This document shows positions 40,706 to 48,665 of a DNA stretch of 50,511 nt, piece after piece. Each line of letters begins with the position of its first letter. The first letter of the stretch is position 1. A model generated the notes under the pieces. The model made no database searches. It had not been told where the DNA came from and saw only the letters and a program-made list of their open reading frames with translations. This stretch comes from Planctomycetota bacterium (GTDB lineage: Bacteria; Planctomycetota; Phycisphaerae; SM23-33), in assembly GCA_016235825.1 (NCBI GenBank), contig JACRIL010000066.1, positions 1-50,511 on the forward strand, in the 5' to 3' direction. The translations under genes and the position numbers were made by a program.

Positions 40706-41848
40706 ATGGGCAGAAACATGAAAAGGACATGTGTAATAACTTTGGCGATGCTGCTTGCGGCCCTGGCCTTGCCGGCAAACGCGCAGGTCCCGGTCCAGCA
40801 GGCGCTCGACAAACAGCTCGATTTCGCCATAACCGACAAGCCGATTCAGGATGTGTTCGCGGCCCTGAGCAAGGCATCCGGCGCGAGGTTCGTCGTCGAT
40901 GCCGACACCATCGAGTATCTGCCTTTCGGCGAGCAGACTCATATGACGCTCAAGCTGACCGGCACGACGCTCCGCAAGGACCTAGCCGGGATTCTGGCCG
41001 TCAACGCCCTTCAGTGGACCATCGACGGCGACGCCATAAAGGTCATCCCGACCGACCCGCTGTACCGCACGTGCAGACGGGCGACGTTTCCGGAGCTGAC
41101 GCTCCTGGGCAAGATCGCCACGCTCAAGATCGACGGCGTCGATTCCGGCGGCACGATCGAATCGCCGCTGGGCAAGGCCGCCGAAGTCAAGGCTCTCAAG
41201 ATAAAGCTGCCGGAAAAGACCGACTCGGCCGACTTTGAACGCGCCAAAAAGGTCCTGCCCGGCACGGCCGGACAGTGGCTGGACACCTTCTGCATGGGCC
41301 AGGACAATACCTGGTACATTGACGACGCCACAATCGTCATAATCGACCGCAAGGGGCAGATCGAACGCCAGCTTCAGAGGCGGGTCTCGCTGAGATACCA
41401 GAATTCCGAACTGGCGCAGGTGCTGATCGACCTGATCCAGCGAAAAGGGCACGTGCCGATGAAGCTCGATCCGGGCGTCCTGAACACGCTGCCGGCACAG
41501 ACCCGCAGCAACTATAACCTGCTCATGGGCGATGCCCCGATTGCCACCGCCCTGGAATTCATCAGCGGCAACACCGGCCTCAAGTTCGACCGCCTGTCCG
41601 ACGGCATACACGTCAGCCTCGGCGGACAGCCCTTCAGGACCCCAGACGGCGGCCAAGTCAGCCCGCCGCCGCGGGCCAGGTCAAGTTACTATGTCAAGAT
41701 GTTCGTCTCGCTCAAGGACGGCAAGACCGTGGAGATCATCATCCCGGCCGAAAGCCTCCCCGAAGACGTACAGCAGGCCATCGAGGCCAAGAAGCAGGAA
41801 TTCATAAAGCAGATTCAGGAACAAATCCAGACCGGCGGCGGATTCTGA
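40706..41848 (+). CDS. Secreted STN-domain (secretin/TonB N-terminus-like) protein
   Basis: A 380-residue protein with a signal peptide (VITLAMLLAALALPANAQ) and two STN-like modules. The first (about 30-115) reads ITDKPIQDVFAALSKASGAR then LAGILAVNALQWTIDGDAIK; the second (about 230-315) reads RRVSLRYQNSELAQVLIDLI then ALEFISGNTGLKFDRLSDGI. There is no secretin beta-domain or TonB-dependent barrel. In FecA-type systems STN domains touch a FecR-type anti-sigma regulator, so a signalling link with the adjacent sigma/anti-sigma pair is an attractive inference; a lost secretin is the alternative. ATG 40706 or ATG 40718 may be the start. Confidence 0.72.
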   Translation: MGRNMKRTCVITLAMLLAALALPANAQVPVQQALDKQLDFAITDKPIQDVFAALSKASGARFVVDADTIEYLPFGEQTHMTLKLTGTTLRKDLAGILAVNALQWTIDGDAIKVIPTDPLYRTCRRATFPELTLLGKIATLKIDGVDSGGTIESPLGKAAEVKALKIKLPEKTDSADFERAKKVLPGTAGQWLDTFCMGQDNTWYIDDATIVIIDRKGQIERQLQRRVSLRYQNSELAQVLIDLIQRKGHVPMKLDPGVLNTLPAQTRSNYNLLMGDAPIATALEFISGNTGLKFDRLSDGIHVSLGGQPFRTPDGGQVSPPPRARSSYYVKMFVSLKDGKTVEIIIPAESLPEDVQQAIEAKKQEFIKQIQEQIQTGGGF

Positions 41849-41909
41849 TTTGCCCGCCGGTCGATGGGGTAAACCATATTTCTGAGCCTCCTGTGTCGAC
41901 GGCTTATTG

Positions 41910-41938
41910 TTGCTAAAGGCGATTGGAATATGTAATAT
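41910..41938 (+). promoter_or_regulatory. Promoter of the Sel1-repeat gene
   Basis: TTGCTA (41910-41915), 17-nt spacer, TAATAT (41933-41938). The leader to GTG 41969 is about 24 nt and contains AAGGAGG. Confidence 0.55.
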
Positions 41939-41968
41939 GGTCTTCAGCAATAACAAGGAGGCTGGGAC

Positions 41969-43234
41969 GTGAAAAAAACCGCATTTGCCTCTCTGCTTAT
42001 GTCGCTCCTCGCCGTCGCGCAGACTGCCGCAACAACGCCAGCACAGACCATAACCACCGCCCCCGCCTCCAGCCCGGCCACGCAAAAAAACCCGGCCGCC
42101 GTTTTCAACGACCTGCTCAAAAAAGCCCAACTGGGAGATGCAGAAGCACAGTACCATCTTGGAAATTGCTACTACACAGGCGAGGGTATCTCCAAGGATT
42201 TAACCGAGACTGTCAAATGGTATCGCAAGGCGGCAGAGCAGGGACATACAATAGCTCAGCATAATCTCGGCGTATTTTATTCAAGAGGAGAAGGTGTCGC
42301 CAAAGACTCAAACGAAGCAGTCAAATGGTTTCAAAAAGCGGCGGAGCAGGGATTTGCCAAAGCCCAGAATAATCTTGGAGTATGTTATGAAGGGGGGGAA
42401 GGCATAAGCATAGATCTGAACGAAGCAATAAAGTGGTATCGTAAAGCGGCGGAACAGAAATTTGCCGACGCTCAGTTTAATCTGGGAGTATGTTATGACA
42501 GGGGTTTGGGTGTTGCCCAAGACTTGACTGAAGCAGTCAAGTGGTATCAAAAAGCGGCGGAATTAGGTTTCGCAAATGCCCAATACAATCTTGGGGTGTG
42601 TTATGATAAGGGCAACGGCGTTGCCAAAAATCCGACTGAAGCTGTGAAATGGTACCAAAAAGCGGCGGAACAGGGTGTTGACAGGGCCCAATATAATCTT
42701 GGCATCTGCTATGAATTAGGAAAAGGCGTTGCCAAAGACCTGGCAGAGTCAACTGCCTGGTACAGAAAAGCTGCGGAACAGGGATATTCCGACGCCCAGT
42801 TTAATCTCGGTTTTTGTTACAGCACCGGAAAAGGCATCGCCAAAGACCCGAAAGAAGCGGTGAAATGGTACCGTAAAGCGGCCGATCAGGGAAATGCAAA
42901 AGCACAGAGTAACCTTGGATTATGCTACAGTAAGGGCGAAGGTGTTGAACAAGATTTAAACGAAACGGTGAAGCGGTACCAAAAGGCGGCAGATCAGGGT
43001 TTTACCGGAGCGCAGTACAATCTTGCAGTATGCTATCTCAAGGGCAAAGGTGTAACAAAAGATGACACAGAAGCCTTAGCATGGTTGTATCTGGCTGTTG
43101 CATCCGGTTTCGACGCGGCCAAATCGCCTTCTGAAGCCCTTGGGAAAAAACTCGGTGACGAAAAGGCCCAAGTCGCGAAAAAACGTGCCGGGGAACTCAA
43201 GAAGATCATCGAGGCCAACAGGCAAGGCAAGTAA
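41969..43234 (+). CDS. Secreted Sel1-repeat protein
   Basis: A 421-residue protein with a signal peptide (KTAFASLLMSLLAVAQTAA) and nine consecutive Sel1-like repeats of 36 residues (about 51-375), of the form GxAxAQYNLGVCYxxGxGVAxDxxEAVKWYQKAAEQ. Such repeats make an alpha-solenoid used as an adaptor, often at the envelope. The start is GTG 41969 with a near-perfect AAGGAGG site, the strongest in the window. The repeat-coding DNA is more AT-rich than its neighbours. Partners unknown. Confidence 0.9.
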   Translation: MKKTAFASLLMSLLAVAQTAATTPAQTITTAPASSPATQKNPAAVFNDLLKKAQLGDAEAQYHLGNCYYTGEGISKDLTETVKWYRKAAEQGHTIAQHNLGVFYSRGEGVAKDSNEAVKWFQKAAEQGFAKAQNNLGVCYEGGEGISIDLNEAIKWYRKAAEQKFADAQFNLGVCYDRGLGVAQDLTEAVKWYQKAAELGFANAQYNLGVCYDKGNGVAKNPTEAVKWYQKAAEQGVDRAQYNLGICYELGKGVAKDLAESTAWYRKAAEQGYSDAQFNLGFCYSTGKGIAKDPKEAVKWYRKAADQGNAKAQSNLGLCYSKGEGVEQDLNETVKRYQKAADQGFTGAQYNLAVCYLKGKGVTKDDTEALAWLYLAVASGFDAAKSPSEALGKKLGDEKAQVAKKRAGELKKIIEANRQGK

Positions 43235-43309
43235 CAGTCCTTCCTTGTTATGGAAGTTTGAGGGACTGACAGGTCCGAGTTGTCAGCCCGGCAGGGCGTT
43301 TGCCAGTAG

Positions 43310-43358
43310 CCCCGCGGCGGAGCGAAGTCCGTCACAGACGGACGAAGCGGAGTCCGGG
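43310..43358. repeat. Long imperfect palindrome
   Basis: CCCCGCGGCGGAGCGAAGTC and GACGAAGCGGAGTCCGGGG face each other around GTCACAGAC, giving a stem of about 20 bp with mismatches. It lies in the repeat-rich gap 43235-43770, which has no gene. Confidence 0.6.
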
Positions 43359-43495
43359 GTATGGTCATCGTTTAAAAAGTTCCAATTTCCGATCCCGCCA
43401 CAGGCAGATAAAATGGGATCGACGAATGTTCCAGCCAATGTTCTTGGTCGAGTAATTGGTCTGTTGTAAATAAAAAATTATCCGGCAGGTGATAA

Positions 43496-43593
43496 CCTCA
43501 AACGAAACGCAGCGGAGTTTGGGGGTGCTGGTTGATTTATGATTCTTTCAAAAACTCCACCCCCAAGCTTCACTTCGTTTCGCTTGAGGGTGC
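43496..43593. repeat. Family C repeat, inverted pair
   Basis: CCTCAAACGAAACGCAGCGG with AGTTTGGGGGTG, and about 40 bp later the inverse CCACCCCCAAGC with CACTTCGTTTCGCTTGAGGG. A single copy is at 13084-13124. Confidence 0.6.
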
Positions 43594-43770
43594 CACCGAC
43601 CTGATGCATCGCCCATGATCATTGGCTGGGGTATTCGAGGACGCAGGATCATCTGACGAGGCTAGAACTGTTGTTATTGTATTGCAGCCGGAACGCCCGC
43701 ACCACAAGATGGCGAAAAATTGTTTAGTCTTCCCCTGTAACTGGCCCATTACAGTAATAGTCGCTTTTGT

Positions 43771-43800
43771 TTGCAAAGTTGGGGCGGGAGTTGTTAGAAT
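43771..43800 (+). promoter_or_regulatory. Promoter of ptsP, very short leader
   Basis: TTGCAA (43771-43776), 18-nt spacer, TAGAAT (43795-43800), then 13 nt to ATG 43814. No Shine-Dalgarno sequence is present; the leader would be only about 6 nt. Confidence 0.6.
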
Positions 43801-43813
43801 CGTACATTAACAT

Positions 43814-46111
43814 ATGGCAGCCAGGAGCAGGGAAATTCGGGCGGATGCGCACCTGCGTGTGCTCGCCGATATCAGTCATCTGGCCAATCAGGAAGCGGAC
43901 CTAAACACGATCCTGGCGCAGGTGGCCGACAAGATCGCCGAGTCGATGGGATTCGACGTGGTGTCGGCGTACGTCTACGACGGCCAGCACGACGAACTGG
44001 TGCTTTCGGCGTCGCACGGGCTGAAGATGACCCCCGAAAATCCTGTCCGCATGAAGCCGGCCGAAGGCCTGACCGGCCTGGTTTACGAGACCCGCAGGAC
44101 GCTGGCCGTAACGCCCGCCTCGCGGCATCCCCGGTTCAAATTTTTCCCGCAGACGGGGGAGAACCGCTTCGAGAGCTATCTCGGCGTGCCGATGATGATT
44201 CAGAACCGCTGCCTTGGCGTGCTGGTCGGCCAGATGGCCGACGGGGAGCTGATAAGCCCGGCCGAGAATACGTTGTTCGAGATAATCGCGGCCCGCCTGG
44301 CGGGCTTGCTGGAGGTGGCCGACAGCCTTCAGCGGCTTCGCAGCCCGGCGGCCAAGACGGCAAGGGCGCGCACGCTCCAGGGCAGGGGCGTCTGCGGCGA
44401 TTTCGCCGTCGGCAAGGCGTACATTTTGCGGGGGCTGTTCAGGTCTGTCTTCATCGAGCAGTTTCCGCCCGGCTCGCCGAGCCAGGAAGGCATCCGCCTG
44501 TCCAACGCGCTGTCGGCCTCGCAGGACGACCTTTCAAGGCAGATCGCCGAGCTGGGCGCCTCGCGGACGCTCTCGGCCGGCTCGCTCAATATTCTCAAGA
44601 CGCACCTGGCCCTTATGCAGGACAAGATTTTCATGGACGCCCTCAACGACCGCATCAAGAGGGACAAGATATCGGCCGAGGTCGCCATCGTGCAGGAGGT
44701 CGAGTCGATCGTCAGGCAGTTCGACGCGGTGAGCGACAGCTATCTTCGCGAGCGGTCGGCCGATTTCCGCGAGATAGGCAACAAGCTGCTGTCCAAGCTC
44801 ATGGAGCATCGCGGCACGATCCAGCCGATTGCCCGCCTGCCGGAAGACACTATCCTTGTGGCGCACGAGTTGGGGGCCTCGCTGGTGGCCGGGCTGGGCA
44901 ACCAGAAGGTGGCCGGCATGGTCAGCGAGATGGGCGGAGAGACTTCGCACGCTGTGATAATGGCGCAGTCGCTGGGCATTCCGCTGGTTACGGGGATGGC
45001 GAACATCTGCGGCCTGGTCTCGCCGGCAGAGCGGATGCTGGTGGACGGCAGGACGGGATTCGTGTTCGTCAATCCCGACTCGGGCCTGATAAAAGAGTAC
45101 GAGGACCGCCGCAAGGAAACCGCCCGGATCAAGAAGATCGTCGAGAAGCAGGGGGCCGACGCGGCCGGCTCGGCGGTGGACCTGCACATCTCGGCCAATA
45201 TCGGCTGCCCGGCCGACATAAAGATGGCCGGCCAGTATCACCTGAAGGACGTCGGCCTGTTCCGCACAGAATTCGCGTTCATGCAGTTCACCGACTGGCC
45301 CACCATCGACCAGCAGGAACGGGTCTACGCCGAGTTCGCGGCGGGTTTTTCCGGCTATGTAACGCTCCGCACGCTGGACATAGGCGGCGACAAGGTCCTG
45401 CCGTACATGTCGTTCCCCAAGGAGGTCAACCCGCTGCTGGGCCTGCGTTCGATAAGGTTCTCGATGGAATACCTCGACCTGTTCCGCCAGCAGTTGACGG
45501 CAGTGCTGCGGCTGGTGAAGAAGGGCGGCCGATTCCGAATCATGCTGCCGATGATAACGAACGTCTGGGAGGTCCAGACGACAAGGCGGATAATCGAGGA
45601 ACTGGCCGGCAAGATCGGCCTGGATTCAAACCAGCTCCCGCCGTTGGGGATGATGATCGAGACGCCGGCCTCGGTCGTGCAGCTCGGCGACTACGCACAG
45701 CACGTCGATTTCTTCTCCGTCGGCACGAACGATCTCGTCCAGTACGTCCTGGCCGTCGACCGCGATTCCGACACGATCGGGCATCTTTACAGCGGGTTCC
45801 ACCCGGCCGTGCTCAGGACGTTAAAGCAGATACAGATGCAGGCCGCCGCCATGAACAAGGACGCCGGCATCTGCGGCGAACTGGCCGCAAGCCCGGCCGG
45901 CGCACTGGCCATGATGGCCCTGGGATACCGCCATCTTTCCGTCGTGCCGACCAAGGCCCCGGTGCTTCGATATTTATGCAAGAAGATCACCGCCCGGTTG
46001 CTCGACGAGGTGGCACAGCGGATACTGCACGAGCCGCACGAGGTCGAGATTCGCAATTTCCTGGCCGCCAAGCTCGAGGCCCTCGATCCGGTCCTTTCCG
46101 CCGTGTCGTAA
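43814..46111 (+). CDS. ptsP: PEP-protein phosphotransferase with GAF domain (EI-Ntr type)
   Basis: Enzyme I that moves phosphate from phosphoenolpyruvate to an HPr/NPr protein. The 765-residue protein has an N-terminal GAF domain (about 15-170), as in PtsP of the nitrogen-type PTS, then the HPr-binding domain, the phosphohistidine motif GGETSHAVIMAQ (His379), and the PEP-binding barrel (FRTEFAFMQ, DIGGDKVLPYM, SVGTNDLVQYVLAVDRD, GICGELAA). The partner HPr/NPr and EIIA are not in the window. It is a single gene with its own near-leaderless promoter, between repeat-rich gaps. Confidence 0.93.
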   Translation: MAARSREIRADAHLRVLADISHLANQEADLNTILAQVADKIAESMGFDVVSAYVYDGQHDELVLSASHGLKMTPENPVRMKPAEGLTGLVYETRRTLAVTPASRHPRFKFFPQTGENRFESYLGVPMMIQNRCLGVLVGQMADGELISPAENTLFEIIAARLAGLLEVADSLQRLRSPAAKTARARTLQGRGVCGDFAVGKAYILRGLFRSVFIEQFPPGSPSQEGIRLSNALSASQDDLSRQIAELGASRTLSAGSLNILKTHLALMQDKIFMDALNDRIKRDKISAEVAIVQEVESIVRQFDAVSDSYLRERSADFREIGNKLLSKLMEHRGTIQPIARLPEDTILVAHELGASLVAGLGNQKVAGMVSEMGGETSHAVIMAQSLGIPLVTGMANICGLVSPAERMLVDGRTGFVFVNPDSGLIKEYEDRRKETARIKKIVEKQGADAAGSAVDLHISANIGCPADIKMAGQYHLKDVGLFRTEFAFMQFTDWPTIDQQERVYAEFAAGFSGYVTLRTLDIGGDKVLPYMSFPKEVNPLLGLRSIRFSMEYLDLFRQQLTAVLRLVKKGGRFRIMLPMITNVWEVQTTRRIIEELAGKIGLDSNQLPPLGMMIETPASVVQLGDYAQHVDFFSVGTNDLVQYVLAVDRDSDTIGHLYSGFHPAVLRTLKQIQMQAAAMNKDAGICGELAASPAGALAMMALGYRHLSVVPTKAPVLRYLCKKITARLLDEVAQRILHEPHEVEIRNFLAAKLEALDPVLSAVS

Positions 46112-46133
46112 TATTGTGTCGCGGGCATCCCGC

Positions 46134-46250
46134 AGTAGCATGGGCATCTTGCCCATGAGTATCACGGCCGTCCCGGCCGTGTGGTTGTTTTTGTATCGCG
46201 GGCATCTTCCCAGCGCGTGACGAGGGCGTCTCGCCCTCGCATCGTCCCCA
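46134..46250. repeat. Interspersed palindromic repeats, family A, cluster 3
   Basis: CATGGGCATCTTGCCCATG, CACGGCCGTCCCGGCCGTG and CGAGGGCGTCTCGCCCTCG, with half-units between. The minus-strand reading is the HGRDGRDTHGQDAHATAG peptide typical of this repeat type. Confidence 0.85.
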
Positions 46251-46472
46251 TAATCCGCAGGCCAATCTCCTTGTTTTTCCTCCGATACCGGCCTATCATC
46301 ACTTGGCTTTTGGCATACTCGCGGGTGGCACGGCCTGTTTGTAAGCCGTGGTGACATCTGAATCAGTGTCAAGCCGAGGCCCGACTTGTCCGGCGTAGCC
46401 TTGGCGAAGCCGGAAGGGCCGGCAGAGAGTAGCCGGAGGCGTAAGCCTCCGGGAAAGAATTGCCAGCAGATG

Positions 46473-46619
46473 CAAGCCCCGAAGGGCGACACAATGGGAT
46501 ATACGAGTCTGCGATATCATGAGTTTGCTTATTTCGCCCTTTCAGGGCTGAGAGTGTTTTGCGACCTATTCCCAGGGCTTCGCCCTGGGCTGTCATATTG
46601 CGCCCCTTTGGGGCTTGAA
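46473..46619. repeat. Interspersed palindromic repeats, family D
   Basis: GCCCCGAAGGGCGACAC, CGCCCTTTCAGGGCTGAG, CAGGGCTTCGCCCTGGGC and GCGCCCCTTTGGGGCTTG in succession; the outer units are inverted. Also near 46430-46455 a CCGGAGGCGTAAGCCTCCGG palindrome. No gene lies in 46112-46656. Confidence 0.7.
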
Positions 46620-46656
46620 TGAAACGTCTATCACGATTTGACCCGTGGAGAACAAG

Positions 46657-48450
46657 ATGGCTGAGAACAGCAACGAACTGATGGATAAACTCACGGCCCT
46701 TTGCAAGCGCAGGGGGTTCATTTTCCAATCCTCTGAGATTTACGGCGGCATCAACGGCTTCTGGGACTACGGGCCGCTGGGCGTCGAACTCAAACGCAAC
46801 ATCAAGGACGCATGGTGGACCGACATCGTCCGCAAACGCGACGACATGGTCGGCCTGGACTGCTCCATCATCATGAACCCAAAGGTCTGGGAGGCATCCG
46901 GACACGTCAGCGGATTCGCGGATCCGATGGTTGACTGCAAACAGTGCAAAGGCCGTTTCAGAGCAGACAAGTTGTATTTCTTTTATTTGCAAACACCGGA
47001 ATCATCGGCAAAAATAAAAGAGTTAAGACAAAAGGTGGCATCCTCCAATCTTCCAGTCCTCGAAGGTGAAATATCTGTCCAAGTAGATCACATAATGAGA
47101 GGTGGCGTCTCACTAAGTTGGACGATCGAAGCAGATGCAAGCATCGAAAAATTGAGCATGGCGGGGGACATGATTCAAACAATCCAATCCATTGCCAAAG
47201 AGAAAAATGTTGGTGATTTGAAAAAAATTAATCTTTCTGAGTTAAGAAATTATTCAAGTGATTATTCTGAAATCACAATAGAAGGCAAGTCAGGTAAAAT
47301 TTATGTAATTACTGTTATGGGGTATAAACGCGCAAAAGACATGAATCCATTAGTTTGCCCCAAATGTCTAGCACAAAACTCTTTAACTGAACCTCGGCAG
47401 TTCAATTTGATGTTGGAAACCTCACTTGGAGCTTTGCAGGATTCGTCGTCGAAGGCGTACCTGAGGCCGGAGACGGCGCAGGGGATTTTCTGCAACTTCA
47501 AGAATGTTTTGGACACGCAGAGGATCAAGCTGCCGTTCGGAATAGCACAAGTTGGAAAAAGTTTCCGCAACGAGATCAATCCGCGGAACTACACGTTCCG
47601 CAGCCGTGAGTTCGAGCAGATGGAGATAGAATTCTTCTGCCATCCCAGCGAGGCCGACAAGTGGTACGAATACTGGCGCGACGTGCGGTACAACTGGTAC
47701 ATAACCCACGGCCTGCGGAGCAGCAAGCTGCGGCTGAGGAACCATGAAAAGGACGAACTGGCCCACTACGCCCGCGCCTGCGCGGACATCGAATACGAGT
47801 TCCCGTTCGGCATAAGCGAGCTGGAAGGCGTCGCCAATCGCACGGACTTCGACCTTTCGCAGCATGCCAAGTTCAGCGGCAAGGACATGAGCTACTTCGA
47901 CGACGAGGCGTGGGAGGCGGAAAAAGACAAATACACGCCCGACAAGTTCGGCGGCGACGCGAAGCTGGCCAAAGAGGCCGCCGACAAGGCCAAAAACGCC
48001 ATGCCGTTCAGGTTCACGCCGTTTGTGATCGAGCCATCCGGCGGGGTGGACCGCGCGACGCTGGCGTTTTTGTGCGAGGCGTATTGCGAGGACACCGCGC
48101 CGGATGAGAACGGCAAGCCGCAGGCCCGGACTGTGATGAAATTCCATCCGCGTCTGGCGCCGATAAAACTGGCGGTTTTTCCGCTGGTCAAGAAGGAAGG
48201 CATGCCCGAGATCGCCCGGAAGATTTACGATGACGCCAAGGCCGCGGGGCTGGCGGCGTTCTACGACGAGAAGGGCGCTGTCGGCCGGCGATATCGCAGG
48301 CAGGACGAGGCCGGCACGCCGTTCTGCGTAACCGTTGACGGCCAGACGATACAGGACCAGACCGTTACCATCCGCGACCGCGACAGCCTCAAACAGGAGC
48401 GCATCCCGGCCGGCCAGGTAGTCGAGTTCGTCAAAAAGCGGATCGGTTGA
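46657..48450 (+). CDS. glyQS: Glycyl-tRNA synthetase (dimeric type) with AT-rich insertion
   Basis: Class II synthetase charging tRNA-Gly. The 597-residue protein has the N-terminal motif 1 region (YGGINGFWDYGPLGVELKRN), two zinc-type pairs (CKQC 94-97, CPKC 234-237), motif 2 (AQVGKSFRNEINPRNYTFRS), motif 3 (VIEPSGGVDRATLAFL) and the anticodon-binding domain. It is longer than the usual 460-510. The excess is mainly residues about 107-231 between the Cys pairs, encoded by strikingly AT-rich DNA (about 46970-47420) while the flanks are GC-rich. ATG 46657 has GGAG 6 nt upstream; GTG 46645 is less likely. Confidence 0.95.
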   Translation: MAENSNELMDKLTALCKRRGFIFQSSEIYGGINGFWDYGPLGVELKRNIKDAWWTDIVRKRDDMVGLDCSIIMNPKVWEASGHVSGFADPMVDCKQCKGRFRADKLYFFYLQTPESSAKIKELRQKVASSNLPVLEGEISVQVDHIMRGGVSLSWTIEADASIEKLSMAGDMIQTIQSIAKEKNVGDLKKINLSELRNYSSDYSEITIEGKSGKIYVITVMGYKRAKDMNPLVCPKCLAQNSLTEPRQFNLMLETSLGALQDSSSKAYLRPETAQGIFCNFKNVLDTQRIKLPFGIAQVGKSFRNEINPRNYTFRSREFEQMEIEFFCHPSEADKWYEYWRDVRYNWYITHGLRSSKLRLRNHEKDELAHYARACADIEYEFPFGISELEGVANRTDFDLSQHAKFSGKDMSYFDDEAWEAEKDKYTPDKFGGDAKLAKEAADKAKNAMPFRFTPFVIEPSGGVDRATLAFLCEAYCEDTAPDENGKPQARTVMKFHPRLAPIKLAVFPLVKKEGMPEIARKIYDDAKAAGLAAFYDEKGAVGRRYRRQDEAGTPFCVTVDGQTIQDQTVTIRDRDSLKQERIPAGQVVEFVKKRIG

Positions 48451-48618
48451 TTTCAAAATCCTCAATAAAATGATATTTTGCCAGCCTCTGTTTTCGGGCG
48501 GCTCCATAACTTGCATGTCTGCAAATAGTTATGCGCAAAATCGCCCGCGCGGGGCCGCCTGCAAAAAGGACTGGCATAAATCATTATTTTTCGGGAACTT
48601 TTCGCGAACCTGTTCGTC

Positions 48619-48624
48619 TAAAAT
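48619..48624 (+). promoter_or_regulatory. Possible -10 box of the VIT-VWA gene
   Basis: TAAAAT with a poor -35 region; leader about 35 nt with AGGAG before ATG 48666. The gap 48451-48665 has no other recognised feature. Confidence 0.35.
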
Positions 48625-48665
48625 ATCGGAAGCCGATGGTTTCGGGTCAATTTAGGAGAAATGCG

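Noticed and set aside
42130..43230. Tandem DNA repeat in the Sel1 gene as a satellite or mobile element
   Set aside because: The 108-bp periodicity is explained by nine 36-residue Sel1 protein repeats that have diverged.
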